Notes: a model not told the origin generated them from the letters alone. A DNA stretch of 64,000 nucleotides from DATARR01 sp036376245 (GCA_036376245.1 DASVAS010000004.1:62001-126000); one strand, 5' to 3'. Positions 34,427 through 43,505 are shown, counted from the first letter of the stretch. A program made the numbers and translations.

Positions 34427-36118
34427 TTATACCGCCGCCGGCTCCTGGCCCGTCTCATACGTCTTCATCATCGGCTTCTCCATCCCGAGCCGCTCCTCGG
34501 CCGCGTGGATCAGCTCGGCGAGGCCCTTGCGCTTCGCGGCGCTCACGGCGACTCCTTTGTAGCGTCGGGCGAGGCCCTCGGCTTCGTGAGGCTCCAGGAG
34601 GTCGGTCTTGTTGAGCACCACCAGGCGCGGGATTTCTTCCAGATGCAACTCGGTCAGGAGGCGGGTGACCGCTTCATACTTCTGCTCCAGGCGCGGATCG
34701 GCGGCGTCCACGACGTGCAGGAGGAGGTCGGCGTCCTCCAGCTCTTCCAGGGTGGCCCGGAAGGCGGCGACGAGGTCCGGCGGCAGGTCGGCGATGAAGC
34801 CCACCGTGTCCGTGATCACCACCTCGCCCTCGCGCGGGAAGCGCAGGCGCCGGCTGGTGGGGTCCAGGGTCATGAAGAGCTTGTCCTCGGCCTCGACCTC
34901 GCTGCCCGTCATGGCGTTCAGCAGCGTGCTCTTGCCGGCGTTGGTGTAGCCGATGATCGAGAGTACGGGCACCCCTTCCTCCCGGCGGCGGCGCCTGCGG
35001 AGGTCGCGCTGGCGCGACAGGCTCTCGACCTGCTTCTCCAGGGCGCGGATGCGGTCACGGATGCGCCGGCGGCCGATTTCGACCACGGTCTCGCCGGGGC
35101 CCCGGCCGCCGATGCCGCCGGCCAGGCGCGAGAGGCCCGCGTCCTTCTCGGTGAGGCGCGGCAGCGAGTACTTGAGCTGCGCCAGCTCCACCTGCAGCTT
35201 GCCGTCCCGGCTCCGCGCCCGCTGGGCGAAGACGTCCAGGATGAGCTGCGTGCGGTCGATCGCCTTCAGGCCTGTCGCGTCCTCGAAGGCCCGCGCCTGG
35301 GCCGGCTTGAGATCGATGTCGAAGATCGCCACCGTGGCCCGGCCGCGCATGGCCTCCAGGACGATGTCCTGCAGCTTGCCCTTGCCCACCACGGTCCGCG
35401 GATGCACCTGCTGCCGCTTCTGGCGCACCGTGCCCGCAATGGCCACCCCGGCCGAGCGCACCAATTCCAGCATCTCCTGGAAGTGCTCGTCCTCGGGGAC
35501 GATGCCGATCACCAGGGCCCGCTCCTTCTCGGTCTCGCCGGCGTCGCTGGTGACGCGGGCGAATTCGTCCTCCAGGGCCTTCATCGTGGCTTCGACGTCG
35601 AAGCGGAGCTGGTGGACGTCCGGCGCCAGGAGCCGCTGGAAGGGCTCGGCGGCGTGGCCGTTCAAGCCGTCGCCGTTGCCGTTTCCATTGGCGAAGTCCG
35701 GCGCCAGGTGCGCCAGCTCGATCCGGCCCGGCAGGCCGGTGTCCAGCACCTCGACGGCCGCGACCAGATCCAGCCGCAGCAGGGCGAGGTCGTTCAGGTC
35801 GTCGCGGGTGAGGGGCTCGCCCTTGAGATGGGTGTGGACCAGCCGCAGGCCTCGGAACCGGCCGACGCCGCCCCGGAGGCGGCCGATGTCGGGAAGGGTG
35901 AGGCTGTGGGCGTCGCCCACGATGACGTTGCGGATGGTGCCGTCGCGCCCCAGCAGGACGCCGATCTGTCGGTTGAGCCTGCGGGAGATCTCGGTGAGGT
36001 GGCGGGCCAGCTCGGGGGAAACCACCTGCCGCGGGTCGACGCGGCGGCGGTAGGTGCGCTCCAGGGCGCGGATTTCGGATGCCTTGATGCCGCGGATGTC
36101 GCCGTCGATCTGGGAAAT
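34427..36118 (-). CDS. hflX: GTPase HflX, probably with an ATT start codon
   Basis: 563 residues if read from ATT 36118. The usual HflX N-terminus (ISQIDGDIRGIKASEIRALE and RTYRRRVDP) is encoded upstream of the first conventional start (GTG 36025), and AAGGAG lies 8 nt before the ATT. P-loop is GYTNAGKSTLLNAMTG; G3 is DTVGFIADLPPDLVAAFRATLEE; G4 is NKTD. The HflX glycine-rich block is LAGGIGGRGPGE. HflX binds the 50S subunit and splits stalled ribosomes. An unusual GNGNGDGLNG linker lies in the N-domain. Confidence 0.93.
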   Translation of the reverse strand: MSQIDGDIRGIKASEIRALERTYRRRVDPRQVVSPELARHLTEISRRLNRQIGVLLGRDGTIRNVIVGDAHSLTLPDIGRLRGGVGRFRGLRLVHTHLKGEPLTRDDLNDLALLRLDLVAAVEVLDTGLPGRIELAHLAPDFANGNGNGDGLNGHAAEPFQRLLAPDVHQLRFDVEATMKALEDEFARVTSDAGETEKERALVIGIVPEDEHFQEMLELVRSAGVAIAGTVRQKRQQVHPRTVVGKGKLQDIVLEAMRGRATVAIFDIDLKPAQARAFEDATGLKAIDRTQLILDVFAQRARSRDGKLQVELAQLKYSLPRLTEKDAGLSRLAGGIGGRGPGETVVEIGRRRIRDRIRALEKQVESLSRQRDLRRRRRREEGVPVLSIIGYTNAGKSTLLNAMTGSEVEAEDKLFMTLDPTSRRLRFPREGEVVITDTVGFIADLPPDLVAAFRATLEELEDADLLLHVVDAADPRLEQKYEAVTRLLTELHLEEIPRLVVLNKTDLLEPHEAEGLARRYKGVAVSAAKRKGLAELIHAAEERLGMEKPMMKTYETGQEPAAV

Positions 36119-36149
36119 GGAAGGATCTCCTTGGAAGAAAGAAGGGCGA

Positions 36150-36833
36150 TCAGTTGAGAGTGGGCGGAGTGTAGTACTCGTCGGTGGACATCGGCTCGAC
36201 GCCCATGCCCATCAGAGTGAGGAGCATCTCCTCCCTCTCCAGAGGGCCGTTGGCTTCGAGGAGCGCCTGCTTCTCGGCCGGCCGGAAGGGCAGGGCCACG
36301 GAGAGGCCGTTGAGGAGCGAGATGCCCGGGACGCTGCCGAGCAGGTCGTAGTCGAACTCCAGGCCGTGCTGGTCGCCGAAGGCCCGCAGGGCGTGCATCA
36401 TCCGCGAGGGATTGAGGAAGACGTGCAACTCGTCGCAGTCCCGCAGGAACTCCGAATAGTCGACGGCCACCCGGCGGTAGCCCCGTTGCAGCGGCAGCTC
36501 CTGCCGGACGCGGAAGCGGCTGACCCCGCGCAGGACGATCAGGTACCGGCCGTCGTCCTGGGGCTCGCACTCCTCGATCCGGCCGGCGCAGCCCACCTGG
36601 TAAAGGTCCGGTGTGTCCGGCTGCTGGGCCAGCACCACCCAGTTGTCCTGCCGCGGGACCAGCGGCTGGATCATCCCGATGTAGCGGTCCCCCTCCATGG
36701 CGTCGGCCACCATGTTCCGGTACCGCGGCTCGAAGATGTTGAGCGGCAGCAGGTTGCCGGGCAGCAGGAGCGATCCCGTCAAGGGGAAGACGGGGAGGAT
36801 CTCGGGCACTACGCTCGGAATGTCGGCCATCAC
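36150..36833 (-). CDS. LON N-terminal-domain protein (protease domain absent)
   Basis: 227 residues: LPVFPLTGSLLLPGNLLPLNIFEPRYRNMV is the LON substrate-binding (LAN/PUA-like) domain start, followed by GMIQPL and VGCAGRIEECE. There is no ATPase or serine-lysine protease domain. Such stand-alone LON-domain proteins are widespread and poorly understood. Two adjacent ATG codons (36833, 36830) are both possible; AGGTG favours the second. It lies 31 nt upstream of hflX on the same strand. Confidence 0.88.
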   Translation of the reverse strand: MMADIPSVVPEILPVFPLTGSLLLPGNLLPLNIFEPRYRNMVADAMEGDRYIGMIQPLVPRQDNWVVLAQQPDTPDLYQVGCAGRIEECEPQDDGRYLIVLRGVSRFRVRQELPLQRGYRRVAVDYSEFLRDCDELHVFLNPSRMMHALRAFGDQHGLEFDYDLLGSVPGISLLNGLSVALPFRPAEKQALLEANGPLEREEMLLTLMGMGVEPMSTDEYYTPPTLN

Positions 36834-36876
36834 CTATAAAACCAGGGTGCCGGGACCGGGCATTCCCCGCGCCGCC

Positions 36877-38676
36877 CTACGCGTCCGGCCCCGCTTTCAG
36901 CACCGCGAGGAAGGCTTCCTGGGGGATCTCCACGGAGCCCACCATCTTCATACGCTTCTTGCCTTCCTTCTGTTTCTCGAGGAGCTTGCGCTTGCGGGTG
37001 ATGTCGCCGCCGTAGCACTTCGCCGTCACGTCCTTGCGGAAGGCGGTGATCGTCGTGCGGGCGATGATGTTGCCGCCGATGGCGCCCTGGATGGCGATCT
37101 TGAACTGCTGCTTGGGGATGGTCTCCGCCAGCCGCTCGCAGTAGTGGAGCGCCCGGAAGCGGGCCTTCTCCCGGTGCACGAGCTGCGACAGGGCGTCCAC
37201 CTTCTCGCCGTTGACCAGGATGTCCACTTTCACGAGGTCGGTCTCGCGATAGTCCATGATGTCGTAGTCGAACGAGCCGTACCCCTGGGTGACCGTCTTC
37301 AGCCGGTCGTAGAAGTCGAACAGGATCTCGGCCAGCGGCAGCTCGGACACCACCTGCAGGCGGCCCTGGGCCAGGAACTCGTACGTGGTGTGATAGCCGC
37401 GCCGCTCCCGGCAGAGCTCCATGACCACCCCGAGGTAGCGCTCGGGGATCATGATCGTGGCCTTGATGTAGGGCTCGCGCACGGAGTCGATGCTGCCCGG
37501 ATCCGGGAAGTAGGCCGGGTTGTCGATCTGGAGCTCGGTGCCGTCGGAGAGCACGACCTCGTATTGCACCGAGGGGGCGGAGAGCAGCAGCGACAGGCCG
37601 TACTCCCGCTCCAGCCGCTCCTGGACGATCTCCAGGTGCAGCAGCCCCAGGAAGCCGCAGCGGAAGCCGAAGCCCAGCGCCGTCGAGGAGTCCTTCTGGA
37701 AGGTCAGGGCGGCGTCGTTGAGCTTGAGCTTCTCCAGCGCCTTGGTGAGGTCCTCGTAGTCGTCGGTGGCGATCGGGTAGATCGACGAGAAGACGACCGG
37801 CTTCGCCTCCTTGTAGCCGGGCAGCGGCTCGGCGGCCGGGTGGCTGGCGTCCGTGATCGTGTCGCCGACGTTGATCTCCGAGACCGCCTTGACGCCGGCG
37901 ATGACGTAGCCCACCGTGCCGGCCTCCAGCTTCTCGGTCTTGTTCCGCTTGAGCTGTAGCAGCCCCAGCTCCTCCACCTGATACTCCTTGTCGGTGTGCA
38001 TCAGGAGGATCTTCTGCCCCGGCCGCATCGTCCCCTCCTGCACCTTGCAGAGGAGGATCACGCCCCGGTAGGCATCGTACTGGGCGTCGAAAATCAGCGC
38101 CCGCAGGGGCACCTCCGGATCGCCCTGGGGCGGCGGCAGCTTCTGGACGATCGCCTCCAGGACGTCGTCGATCCCGATGCCCTGCTTGGCCGAGCAGAGC
38201 ACCGCCTCGAAGGGGTCGAGCCCGAGGTCGGCGTCGATCTCCTCGCGCACCCTCTCGACTTCCGCCGAGGGGAGGTCGATCTTGTTGATGACCGGCACGA
38301 TCTCCAGGTCGTACTCCATCGCCAGATAGAGGTTCGCCACGGTCTGGGCCTCGACGCCCTGGGAGGCGTCCACCAGCAGCAGGGCGCCCTCGCAGGACAT
38401 CAGAGACCGGCGCACCTCGTGCGAGAAGTCCACGTGGCCGGGGGTGTCGATGAGGTTCAGCCGGTAGGTCTTGCCGTCGCGGGCTGTATAGCGGAGGCTG
38501 ATCGTGTTGCTCTTGATGGTGATGCCGCGCTCCCGCTCGAGGTCCATCGAGTCGAGGATCTGATCGCGGAACTCCCGGTCGTCCACTCCCCCGCAGCGCT
38601 GGATGAGCCGGTCGGCCAGGGTCGATTTCCCGTGGTCGATATGAGCGATGATGCAGAAATTGCGGATGTCGTCCAA
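36877..38676 (-). CDS. lepA: Elongation factor 4 (LepA)
   Basis: 599 residues from TTG 38676, which has GAGGAAG upstream and matches the family length exactly. G1 is AHIDHGKSTL, G3 is DTPGHVDF, G4 is NKIDLPSA. The LepA-specific C-terminal domain carries AFRKDVTAKCYGGDITRKRKLLEKQKEGKKRMK. LepA is a ribosome-binding GTPase affecting initiation and elongation. It is divergent from the SUI1 gene. Confidence 0.96.
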   Translation of the reverse strand: MDDIRNFCIIAHIDHGKSTLADRLIQRCGGVDDREFRDQILDSMDLERERGITIKSNTISLRYTARDGKTYRLNLIDTPGHVDFSHEVRRSLMSCEGALLLVDASQGVEAQTVANLYLAMEYDLEIVPVINKIDLPSAEVERVREEIDADLGLDPFEAVLCSAKQGIGIDDVLEAIVQKLPPPQGDPEVPLRALIFDAQYDAYRGVILLCKVQEGTMRPGQKILLMHTDKEYQVEELGLLQLKRNKTEKLEAGTVGYVIAGVKAVSEINVGDTITDASHPAAEPLPGYKEAKPVVFSSIYPIATDDYEDLTKALEKLKLNDAALTFQKDSSTALGFGFRCGFLGLLHLEIVQERLEREYGLSLLLSAPSVQYEVVLSDGTELQIDNPAYFPDPGSIDSVREPYIKATIMIPERYLGVVMELCRERRGYHTTYEFLAQGRLQVVSELPLAEILFDFYDRLKTVTQGYGSFDYDIMDYRETDLVKVDILVNGEKVDALSQLVHREKARFRALHYCERLAETIPKQQFKIAIQGAIGGNIIARTTITAFRKDVTAKCYGGDITRKRKLLEKQKEGKKRMKMVGSVEIPQEAFLAVLKAGPDA

Positions 38677-38751
38677 GACAGTCTTCCTCTTTGCGGCTCG
38701 CGGGGGCCGTGCGAAGATCCTACAACGCTCGAAGCCCGGGAGGCATTCCGT

Positions 38752-39144
38752 TTGAAGCCGAAACCAGGCCGCACAGTCTACTCGACCGAGTCGCATATCC
38801 CTAAAGGCGAAGCCGCCTGCAAGCGCTGCGGCGCCTGGCCCTGCCGTTGCGAGCCGATGCGGAGCCTGCCGCCCGCCGAGCAGTCCCCCCGGGTGCGCCG
38901 GGAGAAGGGCGGACGCGGCGGCAAGACCGTCACGGTCGCCGGTCCGCTGGTGCTGGCCCGGTCGGAGGCCGAAGCCCTGCTGGCGTCTTGGAAAAAGATG
39001 TGCGGCGGCGGCGGGGCGCTCAAGGCCGGGAAGACCCCGGCCGGGGACCCGGCCTTCGAGCTGGAGATCCAGGGCGACCACGCCGACCGGCTGACCGCCG
39101 AGCTGACGAAGGCCGGGTACAAGGCGAAGCGGGCGGGCGGTTAG
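38752..39144 (+). CDS. SUI1/eIF1-like translation factor (YciH type)
   Basis: 130 residues from TTG 38752, which has GGAGG 8 nt upstream. A Cys motif CKRCGAWPCRC (about 23-33) could bind metal. The SUI1 core follows (RREKGGRGGKTVTVAGPLV to FELEIQGDHADRLTAELTKAGYKAKRAGG), where bacterial YciH proteins resemble eukaryotic eIF1. The expected role is start-site fidelity. It is divergent from lepA, another translation factor. Confidence 0.87.
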   Translation: MKPKPGRTVYSTESHIPKGEAACKRCGAWPCRCEPMRSLPPAEQSPRVRREKGGRGGKTVTVAGPLVLARSEAEALLASWKKMCGGGGALKAGKTPAGDPAFELEIQGDHADRLTAELTKAGYKAKRAGG

Positions 39145-39147
39145 GGC

Positions 39148-39423
39148 CTAACCCTCTCCGACCCGGTGGCCGGTCCGCTTGTACATGTAGTCGTAGCCCT
39201 CCTGGGTGAGCACGTACTCCTCGCCATCCTTCTCGACCAGGTGTCCGTCCAGGAGCGACTCCAGCGCGCCCTCGAAGTCCACACCCGGGCTCTTGGCCTC
39301 GGTGTCCCGGAGGTACTCCGCGGAAACGCGGTCGCCCGGCCTGGCGCCGATCCGCTCGCCTTTGAGCTCATGGAATTGAACCAACAGGATCTCCGCCCCT
39401 TTGGACAGCAGGATCATCGGCAT
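39148..39423 (-). CDS. Small winged-helix-like hypothetical protein
   Basis: 91 residues, preceded by AAGGAGA. The C-terminal half reads like a winged helix: FEGALESLLDGHLVEKDGEEYVLTQEGYDYMYKRTGHRVGEG, split here only for description (helix, strand, wing). It converges on the SUI1 gene with a 3-nt gap. No partner or substrate is evident. Function unknown. Confidence 0.75.
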   Translation of the reverse strand: MPMILLSKGAEILLVQFHELKGERIGARPGDRVSAEYLRDTEAKSPGVDFEGALESLLDGHLVEKDGEEYVLTQEGYDYMYKRTGHRVGEG

Positions 39424-39530
39424 CTCGTAGTCTCCTTTTGCATAGCTGGGAATGCCGCGGGAACGGGAATTCCCCGCCGGTCGAAAGGAGCAACGGACGT
39501 GCCACGGGGGGTACGAGGCGCCGGGTATCT

Positions 39531-39564
39531 GCGCCCCGGAGGCCGCGTGAGGCCCCCGGGGCGC
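39531..39564. terminator. Strong GC hairpin in the 39424-39830 gap
   Basis: GCGCCCCGGAGGCC (39531-39544) and GGCCCCCGGGGCGC (39551-39564) form a 14-bp stem with one mismatch and a 6-nt loop. Neither side has a T tract directly after the stem. No gene is supported in the rest of this 400-bp gap. Confidence 0.45.
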
Positions 39565-39741
39565 GAACCCTCCACAAAAAAGGAGCGTAGCAAGCGATCT
39601 GCTTCAGGAACTACGGCATCCTATAAAGCACGTGCCATGCCTGATCTACCGTGAGGCATGATATCCTGGAAAATCAAGGAGATACATTTTTCTGGATTAC
39701 GAGGAGGGTCAGAGGCGAGGCACTTTGGCGGGTCAAATTCT

Positions 39742-39765
39742 GGGTCCAGGGTCAGATCTGGACCC
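39742..39765. repeat. Short REP-like inverted repeat
   Basis: GGGTCCAG (39742-39749) and CTGGACCC (39758-39765) flank the 8-nt loop GGTCAGAT, preceded by GGCGGGTCAAATTCT. The GGGTCAGA-type core recalls REP elements mobilised by TnpA_REP transposases; no such transposase gene is in the window. Confidence 0.4.
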
Positions 39766-39830
39766 ACTGCGCCCGCTTACAAAAACCTGGCAACGCTCCT
39801 GCAAGATATAGGTGCGAGAGGAGGGTGAAA

Positions 39831-40172
39831 ATGAGCGACACCACGGTGACCAAGATCGATTCCCGGCATTCCCCCCATGGTTCCATGGGCCAGAAGTACC
39901 TCGCCTCCGGGGTACACGTCGGCATGCGCCTCTGGGAGGAAGGGCCGGAAAAGGGCGACAAGCCCGAGAGCCGGCGGGACTACGAGACGGTGGGCTATGT
40001 GATCGAAGGGCGGGCCGAGCTGCACCTCGAAGGCCAGATGGTGCTCCTGGAAGAGGGCGACTCCTGGGTGGTGCCCAGGGGGGCCACTCACCGCTACAAG
40101 ATCCTGGAGCCCTTTCGGGCCGTCGAAGCCACCGCGCCGCCGGCCCACGCCCACGGGCGGGACGAGCGGTAG
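39831..40172 (+). CDS. Small cupin-domain protein
   Basis: 113 residues from ATG 39831, with GAGGAGGG upstream. Cupin features are ETVGYVIEGRAELHLEGQMV and GDSWVVPRGATHRYKILEPF; the second motif keeps its His. The first motif lacks the usual HxH, so metal binding is doubtful. The C-terminus is His-rich (PAHAHGRDER). It lies 9 nt before the next gene and is probably co-transcribed with it. Confidence 0.83.
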   Translation: MSDTTVTKIDSRHSPHGSMGQKYLASGVHVGMRLWEEGPEKGDKPESRRDYETVGYVIEGRAELHLEGQMVLLEEGDSWVVPRGATHRYKILEPFRAVEATAPPAHAHGRDER

Positions 40173-40181
40173 GCGGCCCTC

Positions 40182-40502
40182 ATGGCGATGTTTTTCTTTA
40201 CATTTCTCGCGTCTCCCACCGAGCACGCGAGGGAGTTCCACGATTCCGGGGGCGCCTACGTCAACTGCTGGATCCAGGAAACGGACCGTCACCGGGCGGA
40301 GAAGCGCGCCACGGATCTGATCCATGAATACGGCTGGTCCGTGGACGCCCTCGAAGAGGGAGCGACCGTGACCGGCGACGCCTACTCCGAGGACGACGAA
40401 GACCGCGAGTTCTACGAACAGGCGCTCGTGGAAGGGGAGGTCCTGGTGTTCAACACCTGGCCGCGGGGGGAGGAGGATGAGGAGGAGGACGACGAGGATT
40501 GA
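40182..40502 (+). CDS. Hypothetical small protein with acidic tail
   Basis: 106 residues starting MAMFFFTFLASPTEHAREFHDSGGAYVNCW. It looks like a ferredoxin-fold small protein, with a helix (DRHRAEKRATDLIHEYGW) and a strongly acidic end (EEDEEEDDED). It follows the cupin gene by 9 nt. Family not recognised with certainty. Confidence 0.75.
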   Translation: MAMFFFTFLASPTEHAREFHDSGGAYVNCWIQETDRHRAEKRATDLIHEYGWSVDALEEGATVTGDAYSEDDEDREFYEQALVEGEVLVFNTWPRGEEDEEEDDED

Positions 40503-40516
40503 GCCGGTTCCAATCT

Positions 40517-40963
40517 TCAGGCGCACCAATTTTCAAGATTTAAATTGGGCTCGAATGCCTGGAGGTCGCGATACAAGGAGTCGGCGCTAACGAGGACGCA
40601 CGACTCGGCAACCGCTGTCGCCGCCAGGATGAGGTCTATGTTGTGAGACTTGCTCGCTTTCTTCTTCAAGCCTCTGGAATCAACGAGAGACTTCTTCAAG
40701 TGGCCGAAAACTTTCGCCGCATCCAGAGAAAGTTCAAGGATCGAAAACCGGCTCTGCACGTTCTGGATTCTCTGCCGGAGCGCCGGCTTCTGCTCGGCGT
40801 GAGCGTTCGCCAGCCCGTACTCCATTTCATACAAGGAAAGAACCGAGACGGAGACACTGTCTTCATCCCTGAGGGATGCGAGTTTGCGTCGAATGTTGCT
40901 GTGGGCTTGTGAAGAGATTTCGTAGAAGTCCGAGACAATGTCCGAGTCTAGAAGGTATCTCAT
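40517..40963 (-). CDS. VapC-type PIN toxin
   Basis: 148 residues: MRYLLDSDIVSDFYE (Asp residues 6 and 8), a Glu in SLYEMEYGL, and NIDLILAATAVAESCVLVSAD with catalytic Asp residues. This is a classic VapC layout. The start overlaps the antitoxin stop (ATGA at 40963-40960). Composition is slightly A+T-richer than the flanks, fitting a mobile module. Confidence 0.9.
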   Translation of the reverse strand: MRYLLDSDIVSDFYEISSQAHSNIRRKLASLRDEDSVSVSVLSLYEMEYGLANAHAEQKPALRQRIQNVQSRFSILELSLDAAKVFGHLKKSLVDSRGLKKKASKSHNIDLILAATAVAESCVLVSADSLYRDLQAFEPNLNLENWCA

Positions 40964-41235
40964 TCTTCCCTGTCGTGCTTGAACTGGAACCCCTCTCGGA
41001 ATTCCTTCCGATCTCTAGAGAACCGCTTGGCGGCGGCGTCACCGAGGCTCATGGAACCGTCTTCGACCTCCCGGGCCAGCCGAGCCCACTTCGATTCTCC
41101 GGGGGGCGGATTGGTTGTCTGCGAGGTCTCCTGATCGAGGGCTTGCTCCACCGCCCGGCTGACGAAATCGTCGGGATTCGGCAGGCGGACGACCCGCTTC
41201 GCGATTCTGTCGGGTAAGGTGATAGTCAGCTTCAC
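40960..41235 (-). CDS. Antitoxin of the VapC pair (ribbon-helix-helix-like)
   Basis: 91 residues from GTG 41235, chosen because GAGGAGG lies just upstream; a TTG at 41253 is in frame but lacks a site. The start VKLTITLPDRIAKRVV and then NPDDFVSRAVEQAL fit a ribbon-helix-helix. The C-terminal half is charged and would bind the toxin. Confidence 0.8.
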   Translation of the reverse strand: MKLTITLPDRIAKRVVRLPNPDDFVSRAVEQALDQETSQTTNPPPGESKWARLAREVEDGSMSLGDAAAKRFSRDRKEFREGFQFKHDREE

Positions 41236-41257
41236 GGCCCGCCTCCTCGACAAAAGC

Positions 41258-42892
41258 TTACCACGGTAATCTCAACAAGATCTGGGCAATCAAAATTTTG
41301 CCAATCGTCGCCACCGGATACACCGTGGCGTAGCCGATCCCCGGCAAATCGCTTTTGGCCTGCTCGCCCGCGTAGGCGAGGACGGCGGGTTGGGTCTGGA
41401 GACCTCCGAGCATGCCGATCAAGAGGCTCATGGGGATCTTCAGGAGACGGTGGCCGATCCAGAGGGTCAGGAAAGCGGTGGCGCAGGAGATCGCGGCGCC
41501 GCAGAGGAAGATGATCCATCCGCCTCCCTGCCGGAAGGTGCTCGCGAAAGCCCAGCCGGAACGCGTTCCGATCCCCGCCAGGAAGAGGACGGCGCCGATC
41601 TGCCGCAGAGTGAGGTTGACGCCGTAGGGCACCTGCCAGACGAACGGCCCGGTGCGGCCCAGGGCGCCCAGGGCCAGGCCCACCAGGAGCGGACCGCCGG
41701 CCAGTCCCAGCTTGAAGACGCCGAAGCCCGGAATGGGGATCGGCAACAGTCCCAGCAGCAGTCCCAGCACGAGTCCCAGGCTGAAGGTAACGAAGTCGAG
41801 CTCGCTCACGGCCTTGTAGGAATCGCCGAAGACGCGGGTGACCTCGTCCATGCGGGCGCGGGGCGCCACGACCCGGACGCGGTCGCCGAGCTCCAGCACC
41901 ATGTCGCCCCGGGGGAGCAGGTCGGCGTCGCCGCGGCGGACGCGGGTCACCAGGGCGCCGAAGCGAAGCGGCAAGGCGAGGTCCCCCAGGCGCTTGCCGG
42001 CCACCTCGGGGCTGGAGACGAAGACGCGCCGGAAATCCACCTGCCGGCGGTCGAAGGAGAGGCGCTCCGCGGACGGCTCGCCGAGATAGGAAGTGACGGC
42101 CTCGAGATCTTTCTCGGAGCCCACGACGCTGACGAGGTCGTTGAGGCGCAGCGTCATGCCGGGGGCGTCCACCATGAGGACCACCCCTTCCCGCTGGATG
42201 CGGACGAAGAGGGCGCGCCAGCGGTGGCGGTTGACGATCTCGCCCACGGGCTCGCGCGTGGCCTCGTACCGGGTGACGCGGATGGTGCGGTCCGTAAGGT
42301 TCTCGCCCACGGCGCCGAGGTCCGCGAGGCCGGCGGCCTCGGCCGCGTAGTCCACATGGAAGCGGCGCTGGAGGAAGAAGATGGCGAGGATCATCCCCAC
42401 GACGCCCATGGGATAGGCCACGGAGTAGGCCACCACCGGCATGGTCTGGACGGTTTCGGACGCGGCGGCGGCGCGCAGGGATTCGAGGACGGCGGCCAGG
42501 GCGGGCGTGTTGGTGAGACTGCCCGCGAAGAGGCCGGCCACGAGGGGAGGCGCCAGGTCGAACAGGCGGCCGGCGAGCGCGACCAGGCCCGCCGCCAGGA
42601 GGATCATGCCGCCGATGAAGAAGTTGTCGCGCAGCCCTCGCCGCCGGAAGGAGGCGACGAATCCCGGTCCTCCGGAGAGCCCTATGGAGTAGACGAACAG
42701 CACCAGGCCCAGCAGGTAGACGATCTCCGGCAGCTTCAGGTCCGGATGGAGGGAGCCGAGCGCGAGACCGGTGAAGAGCACGGCGGCGGCCCCCAGGGAG
42801 AAGCCGCCGACGCGGATCTGTCCCAGGAGATAGCCGATGGCGACGACCAGGAAGAGGAGGAGGAGCGGGTTGTCGAGAAGGAGGCGGATCAC
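41258..42892 (-). CDS. AAE-family (aspartate:alanine exchanger-like) transporter with two TrkA-C domains
   Basis: 544 residues: an N-terminal membrane half of about five helices, two cytoplasmic RCK/TrkA-C domains (about 200-285, RVTRYEATREPVGEI; and 290-365, GDMVLELGDRVRVVAP), then a second membrane half. The family signature GYATVYPVATIGKILIAQ lies near the end, and a related GVVGMILAI block lies in the first half. Family members such as YidE and YbjL are anion or amino acid transporters; substrate unknown. Confidence 0.9.
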   Translation of the reverse strand: MIRLLLDNPLLLLFLVVAIGYLLGQIRVGGFSLGAAAVLFTGLALGSLHPDLKLPEIVYLLGLVLFVYSIGLSGGPGFVASFRRRGLRDNFFIGGMILLAAGLVALAGRLFDLAPPLVAGLFAGSLTNTPALAAVLESLRAAAASETVQTMPVVAYSVAYPMGVVGMILAIFFLQRRFHVDYAAEAAGLADLGAVGENLTDRTIRVTRYEATREPVGEIVNRHRWRALFVRIQREGVVLMVDAPGMTLRLNDLVSVVGSEKDLEAVTSYLGEPSAERLSFDRRQVDFRRVFVSSPEVAGKRLGDLALPLRFGALVTRVRRGDADLLPRGDMVLELGDRVRVVAPRARMDEVTRVFGDSYKAVSELDFVTFSLGLVLGLLLGLLPIPIPGFGVFKLGLAGGPLLVGLALGALGRTGPFVWQVPYGVNLTLRQIGAVLFLAGIGTRSGWAFASTFRQGGGWIIFLCGAAISCATAFLTLWIGHRLLKIPMSLLIGMLGGLQTQPAVLAYAGEQAKSDLPGIGYATVYPVATIGKILIAQILLRLPW

Positions 42893-42957
42893 GCGGGAGT
42901 TTGTATCAGATGTAGGGCGTCAAGAAAGGCCGCGGCGGGGCGAGGCGCCGGATCAAT

Positions 42958-43505
42958 GTCGCAGCCATGAGCCAGAGTGTCGCGACCCGCCGCCAGGCGA
43001 CCTCTCGAAGGCGCTCGATGTTGCAACGACTCCTTTGATTGCGACATTCCCCGCCTTTTCTGTCGCATCTTTTCCAGAAAGTGTTGCATTGCCTCGGGGT
43101 TCTGCGACGCTTCATCGCCTTCTGCCGCCGCCGGCGCCATGGCTGTTGCAGTTAGGGCTTACAGGTGAGGTTTTTAATGCAGGGTGTCGCGACGAGCGGG
43201 TTGTTCGTTGCGGGTTGCTTCGCATCTGTTGCGGCTTTGTTCCTGGTTGTTGCGTGAAGTTGCCAAAATGTCGCGACTTCGTTGCGGCGTCCCTGCTCGA
43301 GCCGTGTCTTTTGGAGGGCTGGAGCCAGGTTTGCGACAAACAAGGCGGCGTGGCAGGCAGGAAAAGCAGAGGATGCGACATTTTTCTGGCATCCCAAGCC
43401 CTGAGAGGGTGGTTGACAGGCCGGATCTGTGGTAGTGTTGCAACACCGATCCAGGTTGTTGCAGGTAGGGCGGGCTTGACGCGTCTTGGCGGCAGGGCGC
43501 GACAG
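42958..43505. repeat. Dense field of TGTYGC / GCRACA motifs in a 635-bp gap
   Basis: About 17 copies of TGTCGC or TGTTGC (either strand) lie in 550 bp. Four are TGTYGCRAC (42979, 43020, 43186, 43270) and one is the full palindrome TGTTGCAACA (43437). Others begin at 42958, 43041, 43062, 43083, 43104, 43145, 43228, 43249, 43332, 43375, 43458 and 43500. Several are 21 bp apart (43041, 43062, 43083, 43104; 43228, 43249, 43270). Reading frames here are short, Arg/Ser-rich and unconvincing, so I place no gene between 42893 and 43527. Confidence 0.75.
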
